The translations under genes and the position numbers were made by a program. Below are positions 1 to 11,114 of a DNA stretch of 64,000 nucleotides, in pieces. Each line of letters begins with the position of its first letter. Position 1 is the stretch's first letter. This DNA comes from Trichomonas vaginalis G3 (lineage: Eukaryota > Parabasalia > Trichomonadida > Trichomonadidae). Below the pieces are notes generated by a model, which was not told the origin of the DNA, did not search any database, and saw only the letters and a list, made by a program, of their open reading frames with translations. The stretch spans positions 22,227,300 through 22,291,299 of the forward strand of contig NC_067204.1 in NCBI RefSeq assembly GCF_026262505.1. The letters are read 5' to 3'.

Positions 1-1647
1 TAAAAAAATTGGTATACAACCAAGAAAGTTCTTCATTATTTTTAACCTTAATATGGATGTTCTATCAGTAATTGATTCGCACCATTGGAGAAATTCATTA
101 TCTAATGATTTTCGACCTGATGATCTGTGTTTAAATATTGAAAATGAGTACTTGACTTGGCTGAAAAATTACAATTGACTCGTTATTATTGAGTATGGTC
201 ATAGTGCTTGGTTGATTAAATTAAGTGTGTTTATAGTACTTTTTTAAAGAATTAATATTTTATAGTATAAAATTAAGTAATATATGATTAAATATTCATT
301 GTATAATGAAAGTCATTATGAAGCTAAGTTGAAAGTCACAGAAATTCGAAATAAGTATGTCTTCGAATATCCGTGTGAAAACAACAATGATTGTACAGAC
401 TACGTAATCACATTTTCACCAGGTGTATACAAATTTGAGTTGTATGGTGCATCTGGTGGAAGTTCAACTGGTCATGTATCATCATATCGATATCCTAATG
501 GTTCATGTATTGAAGACAAAATTGTTGAATCTGTTAAGGGTAATACTAAATGTCTTCGACAGTCTAGTCTTGGTGGTGCAGGCGCATACATCAGTGGCAC
601 AATATATTTATCTAATGAAACTATCTCATATGCTACTATTGGAGGTCGAGGAATTTTTGATTATAAAATTCAGGAAGAAGCCACTAAACAATGCTATGCA
701 AAAGAAAACATGATTGAAGGAGGTTATGGAGGTGGAGGGTATGCTGCAAATTGGTATCGTAGATCTAATTTCTTTGGATCAGGTTCAGGAGGTGGTCAAG
801 CCGCTGTCAAATTTGTCAAAAATGATCTTTGGCATCGAGTCATTGTAAGTGGTGCTGGAGGTGGTGCTGATAGCAAAAATGGATCACTTCTTGGAGGCGA
901 TGATGGTACATGAGGTTCAGGTGGTTTAGAAGGACAAGGATGGTTTTTAAACGGTCAATATCAATCAAAATATTTATCAAATTCCAAATTTGGATTCAGT
1001 TTTGGTTCGGGTGAATCAGCACAAGAAACAAAATCATTGAATCCTCAAGGAGTTCAGACAAGTACTGGTGCGAGTGATCGACCTGGTGCAGGATCGGGTT
1101 GGTTTGGTGGCTTTGCAGGTCATCATCAAAATGGAGGTTCAGGAGGAGGAAGTTCATGGATTTTGTCTAAAGATGCAGTTATTCCGGAAAATGATATTGT
1201 TTCATATGACAGTTTTTATAATTTTCTTGGAACATCTAAATATGCATTCACAAAGACAGACTATTTATTTAACAATGTCATTGATGCATCGGGTGTTTGG
1301 GAAGGTAATGGTAAACTTGTCATTACTATTCTTAATTTCATTAATTGTCCAACAGTTTGTGTTTGTTATCGAAATCCTCCAGAAATTCGAGTTCAAATTG
1401 GAGGCACCAGAAATCCTGATTTATCCCCCTGAAATATTTGATTACTTTAGATACAAAAAAGTGACAAATATTCCATTCTTGACATCCGTTGAACATCTCG
1501 TTAATCCGTTCATCGAACCATTGTTGTTGCATGACTATTCAGTGTTCACTTCACCTGAAAATGAGTCACTTTTGTTCAAAAACGTTTATTTGGCATTAAT
1601 TGCTGTTTCTACAGGATATAAGTTTGAAGTTGAAAAATTGACGGTTT
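1..1647 (+). repeat. Inverted duplicate of 28270-29916 (left arm)
   Basis: Every stretch I compared is the exact reverse complement of 28270-29916, with position x matching 29917-x. The match runs from base 1 to the last base before the N gap. It covers the upstream flank, a glycine-rich gene and the start of a large ORF, including the same internal stop codon. The arm may continue left of the window. It is either a recent large inverted duplication or an assembly artefact, because it ends exactly at the gap. Confidence 0.9.
284..1432 (+). pseudogene. Glycine-rich domain protein, copy 1, with one in-frame stop
   Basis: This reading frame encodes a glycine-rich protein of the type expanded in trichomonads, resembling the Gly-rich domain of ALK/LTK receptors. 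A cysteine-containing beta-rich start (YVFEYPC, then FSPGVYKFELYGASGG) is followed by Gly/Ser blocks such as GGYGGGGY, GSGSGGG and GGSGGGSSW. The frame is open from ATG 284 except for one TGA at 911-913, where related blocks suggest a Trp codon. The frame simply resumes after it. The same TGA is in copy 2, so it predates the duplication. From about 1341 the protein stops looking glycine-rich, and another frame becomes coding-like (see 26807-28575). No signal peptide or Inr is obvious. Function is unknown; surface or extracellular roles are only inferred for the family. Confidence 0.7.
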
Positions 1648-1747
1648 NNNNNNNNNNNNNNNNNNNNNNNNNNNNNNNNNNNNNNNNNNNNNNNNNNNNN
1701 NNNNNNNNNNNNNNNNNNNNNNNNNNNNNNNNNNNNNNNNNNNNNNN
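1648..1747. other. Assembly gap of 100 N
   Basis: Exactly 100 N, the usual placeholder for a gap of unknown size. The 3' end of the adjoining mariner and the left end of Maverick 1 must lie in the gap or elsewhere. Confidence 0.98.
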
Positions 1748-2826
1748 CGCGTCCTTCAGCTCTCTTTTTTAGCGTGCCGAATAAATAAAAGTCAGAGGGG
1801 GCAATATCAGGTGAAAAATTGGGTTTGGAACAACTTTCTGACATTGTTTTCCACCAAGTAATTCATTACCTTGTGACTTTTGTGAACTCTTGAATTATCA
1901 AAATGAATTGCAAACTTTTGTTTTTGTTGTTTGGATTTCTCAAACTCATTCAGAATTGATAATTTGAGTAAAGAACATTGTCAATTAGTACTGAGCATTC
2001 ATCGTATTAGGTTTTTTGAAGAATATCAATTGCGATGATGCCATTCACCGCCCCAAAAAACCGACAACATCATCATTGGTGTGTCAATTTTTTTCTTCGG
2101 GAATGTTTGCGGATTTCTCCTTCGGGATCCACATGATTTTGGCTTCTGTTGCATATTGAAACCAAGACTCGTCCCTGTTGCTAAAAAAGCGAAACTTCTT
2201 GGATGATACGCACCCAATATAGAGAGGAGCTCTTTCGAAGATTGGACTCTAGATTTTTTTTGAACTGAATTAAGTTGTGCGGAACCCAACGTGTATACGC
2301 TAGTTTGTAGTTCAAATAATTGTGCAGATAATAACTGACTGTTGTACGTGGTATCTTTGTCATCTCCTCTATCCTTCTGAGTGATGCTCTTGGGTCTTCA
2401 TCTAGCGCTTGAAGAATTGCTTTGATTTTTCTTTGATCGGCGATTTTTTGTCAATTTTTATGATGGGCGCCTTTTTGTTCATGAAGTGATACATCCAACT
2501 GATACGTTTACAGTGGAATAGTAGGAGCATCCATACCGAAGCATTTTACCAATGTCTCGTAGATTTTTTTACAGTCTTTGCATTTTTTGCAAGAGCGAGG
2601 ATGTTTTCTTTATGATTCATTAAAAAAATTGAAAAAATCCCGCCAAAATTTCCGCGAAACGCCTCTTGTCTCAAAATTCATTTTATATCCCGGCATGGCG
2701 CCAAAATACACATAATCATCATCATATACATATATTCATATTTTTTATTATATATTTATAATCAGCATATATCTCCTTTAATAGTTCTATATGAGCGCTG
2801 TGCTAAACGCACCTTTGGACACCCTA
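1748..2826 (-). mobile_element. Tvmar1-like mariner, 3' end lost in gap
   Basis: Reverse-strand copy of the mariner at 51853-53157. Its 5' terminal repeat (TAGGGTGTCCAAAGGTGCG) ends at 2826 and is followed by the TA target dinucleotide at 2827-2828. It sits inside the major capsid gene of Maverick 1. About 220 bp of its 3' end are missing at the gap. The transposase is decayed: the N-terminal start (MNHKENIL) is present, but the frame is lost soon after and again in the catalytic region, leaving only fragments near 2026-2363. It is dead as a source of transposase. Confidence 0.9.
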
Positions 2827-3932
2827 TAGTTGTCTTTCTTTCTAAATAGTGCCCAAATACTTTTAACATTAATAGGCGTATAAGCTGCTGTAAATGTTGC
2901 ACTTGAACTATCTGTATTCTTTGAGAATGAACCGTCCATAGGAATCCAATCCATAACTTTAACAGGAAAACATAAAGCCTCGTTTGTATAATGTTCTACA
3001 AGTTCTGTATAAATGTTAGGGTCTAAAGAGAATGACTTTGGATGAATGAAACATTCATTAAAATCCATCTTTGTTCGAAATAGTTGCTGGGTTACAGTTG
3101 TAATAGTAACTGTTCCACTAGCTTCTACTGCCTTCGTTATCATAGTGAATGGTTCATTCCATGGAACAAATTTATTTGTCGGTGGATTTGAATCTGAAGC
3201 AAATGCAACTTTAAGAGTTGGATTGAAAGCAATGATATCATTTACAGATATAGATGTGCATTGTAAGGCGTCGCTACTGAACTTTACTTTAAGCTGAATG
3301 TTTCCTGCAAAAGCTGGAATAAATCGAATAGCTTCTAATGGAAGGAATCTTCTAACAGGAATTCTTAAACGAAGCTTAAAATCAAATGATTTTCCTGCTG
3401 TAATTGGACCACTAACAATTTGTCCTGTTCTGCATGTTCCCGAATGACTCCATACATCTTCATGTCGAGTCTTTGAGAAAACATCTACTTTCTTTATTTG
3501 TTCGGTAGTTTGTGAGTTTGAAGTTATATATGCTTCTTCTCTTGCGTTGTCTTGAGAATATACGATACGACCATTTGCAAGGATTTGATATCCAGCAACT
3601 GCATAGAAAGCGTCATCGAAACCAATCCAAAATCCTGGTGGGTTTGTTTTATTGGAACCTGAACCAATTTCTTTATCTACAATAAATTGACCTTCCATTT
3701 TATACGTAATGAATGTATTGTAAAGGTCCAACATATTTTCACCAGGAGGTGAGAGATTGAATGTTACCCATGTGTTATCTTTAGCAGTTCCAGGTTGTGA
3801 TGGAATCTTTGCGTCAGAATATTTTCTATTAGTGTCACCAATTTGAACTGCATTGTCTATGATATCGAAATATGAGCGAATCTGATGAATATGCTCTGCT
3901 GGAGTAAATTCGTTTAGCTGTTCGTTCTGCAT
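2827..3932 (-). pseudogene. Maverick 1 major capsid protein, N-terminal two thirds
   Basis: About 370 codons of a double-jelly-roll major capsid protein, the main shell protein of Polinton-type virions. The stretch around residues 180-230 (FDFKLRLRIPVRRFLPLEAI, then GNIQLKVKF) matches in pattern the equivalent part of the Maverick 2 capsid (PVNDLLAF, EIILKYYVF). The gene is cut at its 3' side by the mariner inserted at a TA, so the last dozen residues of the open frame are read from the mariner terminal repeat. The start ATG at 3932 is preceded on its strand by a TTTATCTGAAGTAAATAC motif shared with neighbouring virion genes. Fossil fragment. Confidence 0.75.
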
Positions 3933-3951
3933 GTATTTACTTCAGATAAAA
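3933..3951 (-). promoter_or_regulatory. TTTATCT motif before capsid ATG
   Basis: TTTATCTGAAGTAAATAC abuts the capsid start. Close variants precede ATG at 4438 (TTTTTATCTGCAGTCAA), 4720 (TTTATTTTTATCCGAATTAA) and 20222 (TTTATCTCCATTAAAA). All these genes look like virion genes. It is probably a Maverick late-type promoter or leader; this is inferred from recurrence and position. Confidence 0.4.
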
Positions 3952-4049
3952 ATATCTATTTACTTCATTATTCTCACTCTTCTTCTTGGCATTCGTGTGG
4001 AAGTTGTTTCTTGACATTTTCAATGAACTGTACATTCTCTTTTGTCTCA

Positions 4050-4393
4050 AACTTCTTTCACTGGTGGGTCAGGGTTCTTTGACTCGGTTTGTTTTTCAAT
4101 GAAATTCACGAACTTTGCAATAAGCTCTTGGTTCGTTATTGAAAGTACATCTGGCTTCTTTTCTTCTGGTTCTATTGGTGGCTCAGTTTGAACAGAAGGT
4201 TTTTATGGGCTTCGTGGACTTCACCCTTGCCATGCACCTTAATGTTGTCGCTTTCTGCATTCGCTAATGGAACCTTTCTTTTTCTTACGTATATTTTACC
4301 ATCTTTACTCTGACTTACGTAATAGAAAGGATGTTGTATTCCTCTTGCGTCATTTAATATAATAGACTCTCGCTCTGATTTTGACAAGCTCAT
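4050..4393 (-). pseudogene. Small lysine-rich Maverick 1 protein, broken
   Basis: Small charged protein starting at ATG 4393. It has a basic, aromatic core (FYYVSQSKDG, then VRKRKV) and an acidic, proline-rich tail. I do not recognise it. Its place between the capsid gene and other virion genes suggests a minor structural or core protein. It appears to have about one break. The segment at about 4199-4240 resembles a decayed double-hairpin element (GGCAAGGGTGAAGTCC), encoding VHGKGEVHEAHK. Confidence 0.4.
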
Positions 4394-4437
4394 TTTACAT
4401 CGGTTAAAGTTTTAATTTTGTTTTTATCTGCAGTCAA

Positions 4438-4695
4438 ATGACTCAGACAAGCCCTACGGACAAGACCCAAGGGGTCATAGATGTTGAAGCATTGAAGAAA
4501 GAAATTCGTGAGCAAATTTTATCCGAACTGAAGGAACAAAAACAAGAACAAAAGCCAGAGAGACCAAAGAGAAAACTTAGTGAAAAACAACTTGCTGCAT
4601 TAGCTGCTGGAAACAAAAGAACCCAGACTGCTGGCGAAAAAGCTAGAGAAGAAGCTGAAGCAAAAGCTAAAGAAGCTGAAGCAAAGAAAGAGTAA
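4438..4695 (+). CDS. Small charged coiled-coil protein (Maverick 1)
   Basis: 85 residues, whole. Lys, Glu, Gln and Ala dominate, with a helical stretch (IDVEALKKEIREQILSELKE) and a C-terminal KAKEAEAKKE repeat, so a coiled coil is likely. The ATG directly follows a TTTTTATCTGCAGTCAA motif, divergently placed from the 4393 gene. No family is recognised. The context suggests a virion or scaffold component. Confidence 0.5.
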   Translation: MTQTSPTDKTQGVIDVEALKKEIREQILSELKEQKQEQKPERPKRKLSEKQLAALAAGNKRTQTAGEKAREEAEAKAKEAEAKKE

Positions 4696-4719
4696 ATGGT
4701 TTATTTTTATCCGAATTAA

Positions 4720-5575
4720 ATGTATAGACAAATACCTTTATCTGTTGCGTTCAGTAGTGAAAACCCTGACGTCAAAATAAAGGGGAACAGAGTAACGTTT
4801 AAGTTTCCAACAGACTGGATTGTGAACATAAATGAAGAGAAGTACATTGGCATAACATCTATGTATATAACACGTGCTTTCAGAAAGGTTGACTTTATAC
4901 TTCAAGTCGAGATAGAAAATGACGAACAGTCTTTAAGCGCCCAAAACATTCACATATACAAATACTTTAAAGACGATACAACGTTAGAAGACTGTATAAT
5001 TCATTTAATGAAATGTTCGAGAAAAAGTTTAACATTGAAGTACAAACTTTACAGCCTTTACGTGAGTTTCTTGCACAACTGAAAGAAGAAGGTAGTCAGC
5101 CACAACTTATAGACTTTCATTATGAATTTAATGAAAATGAAGATGGAACACATGACTGTCAATTCATTGTATTCTCACCATTCAATGAAGTCGCTAAAAA
5201 GAAAGAAAATCCATTACGTATAAGATTTCAAATCTCTGAACCAAGTGATGATTTCAAGAATGTTTTCAATTATGATGCAATGCTTCCGAGGAAAAATGAT
5301 TTTCCGAAATTAGATTTCCAGGCATTTGGGATAGAAAGCAAGCTATATTATATTCAAACTTAAGTAAGGGAGTTGAAAATGAGTTCATTGGTCATACAAG
5401 AACTTCACCACTTCCTAACCCTAAATACTATAAATTAACTGGCTTCAATCGTGAGTTTTGGATAGACATGTTCTCCACTCATGACCATAAAGCACCAGTG
5501 TTCTTACCTCCAGACCATAAGGACTGTCTCTACATTGAAGCACAACTCTTAAACTCTACCATCGCAGTATTGTAA
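4720..5575 (+). pseudogene. Maverick 1 structural-type protein, broken
   Basis: Starts MYRQIPLSVAFSSENP and is rich in beta-type sequence (VTFKFPTDWIVNI). It ends with a segment containing FNREFWIDMFSTHDHKAP. The layout resembles the minor capsid or penton-like genes of this element at 17243 and 20222, which also pair with TTTATCT-type leaders. About two breaks. The assignment to a virion role is inferred from neighbours and composition. Confidence 0.45.
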
Positions 5576-5585
5576 ATGACCACAT

Positions 5586-5610
5586 GGGCTTCGCCCTTGC
5601 CGCTAGCGGC
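5586..5610. repeat. Double-hairpin palindromic element
   Basis: Two adjacent perfect hairpins: GGGC-TTC-GCCC (5586-5596) and GCCGC-TA-GCGGC (5599-5610), two bases apart. It lies between the convergent ends of the 4720 gene and polB. Same architecture as the elements at 9241, 18240, 21214, 39200 and 46720. Confidence 0.75.
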
Positions 5611-5656
5611 TTATTTTTATCACGAATGACCTCACTGCTGACAAAAATAAATGACC

Positions 5657-8600
5657 TCAGAACTTCAACTTACGAATAAAGCTTGTTTTAGTCGTTATTG
5701 AGAAGTTAAACTTCTCTTCAAAGCAAGGTTGACATGACTTACATAAGTCAAATCCAATCTCTTGACCGTCATAAAGTGCTTTGTAAAGTTTCATTAAACT
5801 GAACTCAGAGTCTTTGTCATATGTTCCTTGCGGAACCATTAAACCTTTATCTTCATCATAGAAACACTGAACAGAGTCAGGAAACATTTCATTAGCGGTT
5901 AAAGCAATAACATCTTGCTTCACGCCTTTCATTCTGCAGTGAAATGCAACTTCATTTAAATCATTCGTGAGTAAGTCTATGTAAGTCTTCTTTCCACAAA
6001 ATATTGACTTGTATGCTAAACTTTGTTTTCCAGGTGTGATTTCTGCAAAGTCGCTATGAAATTGACCAAGGTTTTTACCAATGAGAACTCTTCCATAACG
6101 TTTCTCATACTCTTCAGCTAAACGAGGGATATCTTCATTGTAGAGATGCATACTGTCCGTATCGCTATAAAAGATGTCCATTCCTAAGTCCTCAGCAGTA
6201 CAGAATACTTCACACATTATTCTCTTCGACATAGACAGAATGTTAACACCAAGTGGACAGAAGTTAAAGTGTCTGCAAATGCTTTTCGTTAGCTTGAAAA
6301 TAGTTTTATCTGAACCATCCAAACCTTCGAACTTCACTATATGGTTGTAGTTTCTGATGGCATATCTTATAGCATCTTTGTCATTTACTATGGTTATTTT
6401 TGACTCAATAGGAGATAGAATAGTTTTGCCATAAATACTGTTCAGAATGAGCTTTATATTTTCTTGCAAAGGATTTCCTTCTTTCTTATACTTTAACCTT
6501 AACTCAAACAACTTCTTTACTTCATCTCTTATTCTAATATCTCTGTTTCCATCGTAATAGTATCCTTGCAACACTTCACATTTGACACCTTGATATTTTA
6601 TGAGGTCTTGTAATGTTATATGGTCAACATACATTAAACAGCAAGTGTTTGAACTTCTGGGAACGTTAAGTTCTGGATTTAGTTCAGGGTCACAAACTAT
6701 TAAAGGAAAGTGTCTATGTATTCCAATCTCTGTTATCTTAATGAGAACAAAGAAGCCAGACATAAACTTTTCACCAATGGGTTCCTTTTGGTCGTCATCG
6801 AATAAATGTCTCATGAGATACTCTGTGCTTAACATTTCTTTCTTCATAACCTTTGGAATACCTTCTAAAGTATAAAGTCTTGCTATAGCTGATGGATATA
6901 ATGAAACAGCGTCGAAGTCAGCAATGAGTTTCTTTTCGCTCTTTTGTTTCATGTTATCTGACAGCATACATCTTCCACCTTGAATACAGCGTGAAATAAA
7001 TTCTCTTGGTTTATTTGAGAGGTCATATAAATTTCCATTCGGGAAGTACACTCTGTTCTCAAATAATTTGTTAGCAATTGAACAAATACTAACGTAGTCA
7101 TAAACGTTTAAATCAAATTCTTTCAATATGTCATTGCGGAACTTAACAAAACCTTCTCTTAAAATTCTTACATCTTGTTTGCAATAAAATGTGCTATACT
7201 TTTCTAAGTCGAAGTGGTTCTCATCTATTCTGCAACCTTTGATGGAATCTATGTTTTTCATGAATGTATCTGCATCCCGGATAAACTTACATGCTTCAGA
7301 AATGACACCAGTTCTGTTGTCATTTGCTAACAAAACACTGCTGTAGTAGTTGTATGGAAATACTTCTTTCGGTCCTGTTTGTAAGTTAAACATAGCAGGA
7401 AATAGTTTAAGCTTCTTATTTATAACACTGTAAGAGTCTTTTATAATAATTGCCCTTCCTTTATATAAGCCAGTTATTTGCATTGTTCGTGAACCTTTAA
7501 TGATGGGAGTTCCTTTCACTTCTGTCATGTGTCTTAAGATGAAGTTTATATCATAACTGAGGTTATGGAAATATATTAAACTCTTGTCAGGAAGTCGTTC
7601 CAAAAATTCTGTTGCACAGTTCTGACCCCAAATGCTTTCACTCACTGAACCATCTTCACTGTCGTAACATATGTTAAAAGCTTTATGAAAGCCATCGGTA
7701 CTGCACTCAAAGTCAGCAAAGAAAACGTGCTCAGGAATGAACTTGCACTTATTTTTATTTACTTCTTTTGACTTCGGCTTTCTTTTCAGTTGTACACAAT
7801 ACTTTGGAGCAATATGACAAGTCTTTAAATGGTGCAAGGTTCTGTTTTTATAAGTCAGTCGTATATGTGAAAAGTTCTCCATAAGAAATAGGTTCGAAAT
7901 ATTTGCACTCCACAATGTTTTCATAACATCCCATAACGGTGTTGTTCTATCATAACGAACTACATATTTATCTTCTCTCTTTGTATAAATCTTCATTTGT
8001 TTCTCAATGTTCATTCCACCACAAGCTTTGAGAATTTCTTTATAATTTCTGACGAAATATGTTGTCATTGGTAATCTTTCGTTTAGCATGTAGTGGTCTT
8101 CAACAAGAAGTAAGTCAATAGTTAACAGTTTCACATTCTTTTGGTATGTATCTCTTTATTTCATTATGTCTTGAGTCATTGAAGTAACCAATGGTAACAT
8201 TAAATGCTATACCTGTTGCGTCAGAAATTTCTTGTACTTTACTTTGAGGAAAGTCTCTAACACGAATGACTTCTCTCATGTGGTCAATAGTCTCTCCATC
8301 TACTCCAGCCTGAATGCAAGCATAAACGAAACAATTGTCTTCTGTCATAAGTGCTGCAGTTCTTTTGTTCAATTCATTGAAGATTTGGTAGCGCTCAAGA
8401 TTTATATGTAATGTGCAAAGATACTTCCAGAACTGACCGCTTCTCTTCTTATAAAACTTCTTTTCACCATTATCTTTCCAAAAGCTTTCTATAAGTGTGG
8501 GTTTCCTGTTTGCTTAAGAGCTTCCAAAATGGCTTTCTGGTCATTTGTCAGTGTGCTTTCATCTCTATATGGTCTCTTTTTTGGTTTGCCTTTCTTTACA

Positions 8601-9433
8601 TCTGACATCGTTAAGCCTTCATATTCTGTTAAATCATACATCTTTATTTCGGTAAGATTCTTTATGTTTGTCAAGAAGAAGTCATAGTGCATTTCAACAA
8701 TACCTGCAGCATTTGCTTCTATCTCTGATATAAAGTTCTCCTTCAAGAGCTGATGTAGTAATGTTCCAATATTATTGAGGTTTAACGTAGAACATTCATA
8801 CTTTCCACCAAGTTTATAACATACCATCCATCTCTGTTGTGAGTTTATTTTAATTTTCTCTAAGAGTCTCATGAAAACCTTACCGAAATGTTTGTGTAAG
8901 TAGTCTCTGTTTGGTTCATCTAAAGCTTCGATGTTAAAGTCAATGAGTCTATTGCCTGACTTCACATTTCTCTTCCTATTCTCTTCATCTTTCTTTAACC
9001 ATCTCTCACCTTCTTTTGGTTTGTCGTCAATGGAACGAATGACATCGTTAGCTTTGCGAACTTGTTCTATAGCGCTCTTAAACATCTCTCTTCTCTGTTG
9101 TTTCAGTGTGTCGTCTCTTCTTCTTGTTTCACCAACGTTTGCATTTGTTATGTCAAACATTTCACGCCTTACTTCATGAGGTACTGAACGTCTATGATAT
9201 AAGTCAATAGCAACGTCATTTAAAGGAAATGCTCTTGCATGGACTTCGTCCTCGCCGCGTTGCGGCTTTATGAACTCATGAATTCTATCATAACTTATTG
9301 CACCATTATAGTCTTTAATGAAGTCAGCGAGTGCTTTTTTGTTTATTGCGTAATGTTTTGCTACTTCTATGTTAGCTTCTGTAAGAAGTTGTTTTATTTC
9401 CGAGTGTTCTAACTTAGACAACTTCCGATACAT
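5657..9433 (-). pseudogene. Protein-primed family B DNA polymerase (Maverick 1)
   Basis: Replicative polymerase of the Maverick. The main open stretch (5657-8134) holds all hallmark motifs in order. The 3'-5' exonuclease motifs are FFADFEC, HNLSYDINFI and YCKQD. Polymerase motif A is DFDAVSLYPS, motif B is KLILNSIYG and motif C is YSDTDS, with a downstream KGVKQD. Protein-primed PolBs replicate linear DNA from a terminal protein. Upstream sequence in the same gene holds an EDNCFVYACIQAGV block seen in Maverick polymerases and a long helical, charged N-terminal region that also exists in Maverick 2 (37347 on). I treat 5657-9433 as one gene of about 1250 codons with about two breaks. A double-hairpin element lies in frame in the N-terminal region. 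Confidence 0.85.
9241..9266. repeat. Double-hairpin element inside polB
   Basis: GGAC-TTC-GTCC (9241-9251) and GCCGC-GTT-GCGGC (9254-9266). Read on the minus strand it is in frame within the polB N-terminal region and encodes KPQRGEDEVHAR. Compare KPQSGEVVDRDK from the 39200 copy and RPQSGEGEAREN from the 21214 copy. Confidence 0.8.
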
Positions 9434-9524
9434 CTTTAGTAGGAAATAAAAAAAATATTTTTTGAAAAAATTAGATTAGATTTTTTTAAGTTATTTTTCA
9501 AAATAATTTAATATTTTTATTTTA

Positions 9525-10058
9525 ATGAAACACATGCAAGATTGGAAGTTCTTTTCATACAATGCTCTCGCTACTGCCATCAAGAATGAGTTCAATAATG
9601 CTTCAAATGTTAATGTTATCTTTAACAAGAAGTTTGTGAAAGAATCTAAGTTTGGTCAGTATGTCAGACCATTAGCTATCGTCATTGACCGCAAACGTTA
9701 TACTTCACAAGAGTTAGCAGTAGTTTTGAAACAAAAGAGTTTCTTCGTGAATGTCAAAGATACTCATTATACTGTTATAAAGAACTCTAATATTGACTTC
9801 TTCAGTATTGCTATGAATCTTTCCGAACAGAAAGAATATAAGAAGGGTGAAACAAATGTGAAATATTATCCTTCATCTCTGAAGACAATAACGAACAAAG
9901 ATGTTATACAGAAATTCTTACCAAAGGTTGAAGAAGCTTCTATTGACATTGACGAAGGAAGTGAAATGGTTGAAGAAATAGACCTGAAGCTATTTAAGCA
10001 AAATATATTTTTGGTTAGTCTTCATATCGATATTTTACAACAATTCCCCAATGTATAA
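9525..10058 (+). CDS. Unknown Maverick 1 protein, 177 aa
   Basis: Whole frame starting MKHMQDWKFFSYNALATA after an AT-rich leader (TTTTTATTTTA directly before ATG), divergent from polB. It is mixed alpha/beta with no motif I recognise. The C-terminal end overlaps the tail of the convergent 10015-10230 gene, so its last residues may be poorly defined. It sits in the replication half of the element next to polB and the KilA-N genes. Confidence 0.45.
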   Translation: MKHMQDWKFFSYNALATAIKNEFNNASNVNVIFNKKFVKESKFGQYVRPLAIVIDRKRYTSQELAVVLKQKSFFVNVKDTHYTVIKNSNIDFFSIAMNLSEQKEYKKGETNVKYYPSSLKTITNKDVIQKFLPKVEEASIDIDEGSEMVEEIDLKLFKQNIFLVSLHIDILQQFPNV

Positions 10059-10230
10059 ACTTTTCATACGCTTTTTCATAAGCTTTATATACCTTCAGAA
10101 ATTTTGCATAATCTTTAGAAGCATTTAGATATTGTTTAAATGCTTTGTATGTCTTCAGAAATTTTGCATAATCTTTTACATGTTGTTCGTTCTCTTCTTC
10201 TGTCATGAGTTCCGAATATTCTAAATTCAT
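10015..10230 (-). CDS. Small protein with two tandem helical repeats
   Basis: 71 residues with a duplicated segment, KDYAKFLKTYKAFKQYL followed by KDYAKFLKVYKAYEKAY, so two near-identical basic amphipathic helices rich in Tyr and Lys. No family is recognised. Its 3' end overlaps the convergent 9525 gene by 44 nt. The repeat could mediate nucleic-acid or protein binding; that is inference. Confidence 0.4.
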   Translation of the reverse strand: MNLEYSELMTEEENEQHVKDYAKFLKTYKAFKQYLNASKDYAKFLKVYKAYEKAYEKFIHWGIVVKYRYED

Positions 10231-10304
10231 GTTCTTTCATATGAGATAAAATTTTATAAAAAAAATAAAATTAGCTTAGATTTTTTTATTCTTCCTCTTT
10301 GAAG

Positions 10305-11114
10305 TTATCGAAATATTCTGTTATTTTTTTCCTTCAGTAATGTTAAGTCTTCTTTGAATGTAAGTATTGTGCAACCTTTGATGTCATAGTGTGTTTGAGG
10401 AAGAGTATTTTTGACAATTTCCTTTATTTGCTCATTCGGTGTCATTGAAATCGGTAAGTTTTCACGATAGAACCAGTTTCTGTCAGATTTATATATTTTA
10501 GCTAAGTCATAAAAGCTCTTGTTGTTTCTTCTGACTAAATGCAACATAACCATATCTTTATCTTCTTCTTTCTCCAACTCTTCAGTATATATCATATACC
10601 TATAACTCTTTTCCTTTCCTTTTGGTACTGAACGCGGTATTCTTTTCTGTATGCTTTTGTCTTTGGATTCAATGACTTCATCTTTTGCATGAAGTTTCTT
10701 TTCCATCTCTCCACGTTCTGCTTTATATAGTTCATCTAACATCATGAAAATATAACAAGCATAACGAGGTGAAGCCCACATTGCTACAGCGTTTACTAAA
10801 AGTCTATGAACATAATAACCTTTCAAACCAGGAGCCAAATTCTTGCGATTTTCATACGGAATCTCTTCTCTCGGTTTTCCGAGGGAAGCAATCATATGAG
10901 GAAATTCTTCTAAAAGTTCTTTTGTCTGTTGGTTTTCAAACCAATGATATGCTTGCTTTGTAGAACGAAGAGCGTTCATTATACTTTGCATTTGGTACAT
11001 ATCGTCTTTGACCGAACGAATGAGACGTAACTGTTTGTTATACTGTATGTACTCGTATTCTTCATTTATGGCTTCATGAACGATAGCAGTTGTTGTGTTC
11101 TCTAATGTTGTCAT
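10305..11114 (-). CDS. KilA-N domain protein
   Basis: The middle of the protein (RSTKQAYHWFENQQTKELLE, then GYYVHRLLVNAVAMWASPRY, CYIFMMLDELY) is a KilA-N domain, a DNA-binding fold common in large DNA viruses and phages. A Lys/Glu-rich coiled linker (EMEKKLHAKDEVIESKDK) and a C-terminal domain follow, as in viral KilA-N proteins. I start it at the ATG giving MTTLEN (11114). The longer frame begins MYVKTV, but those codons lie in a leader that is conserved word for word before the 11813 gene, so they are probably untranslated. It likely acts as a regulator or replication accessory on the element's own DNA. Looks whole. Confidence 0.75.
   Translation of the reverse strand: MTTLENTTTAIVHEAINEEYEYIQYNKQLRLIRSVKDDMYQMQSIMNALRSTKQAYHWFENQQTKELLEEFPHMIASLGKPREEIPYENRKNLAPGLKGYYVHRLLVNAVAMWASPRYACYIFMMLDELYKAERGEMEKKLHAKDEVIESKDKSIQKRIPRSVPKGKEKSYRYMIYTEELEKEEDKDMVMLHLVRRNNKSFYDLAKIYKSDRNWFYRENLPISMTPNEQIKEIVKNTLPQTHYDIKGCTILTFKEDLTLLKEKNNRIFR

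Noticed and set aside
284-1432. TGA read as Trp (alternative genetic code) to explain the internal stop of the glycine-rich gene
   Set aside because: Other host genes and the Maverick genes use TGA as a normal stop, and parabasalids use the standard code. A nonsense mutation is simpler.
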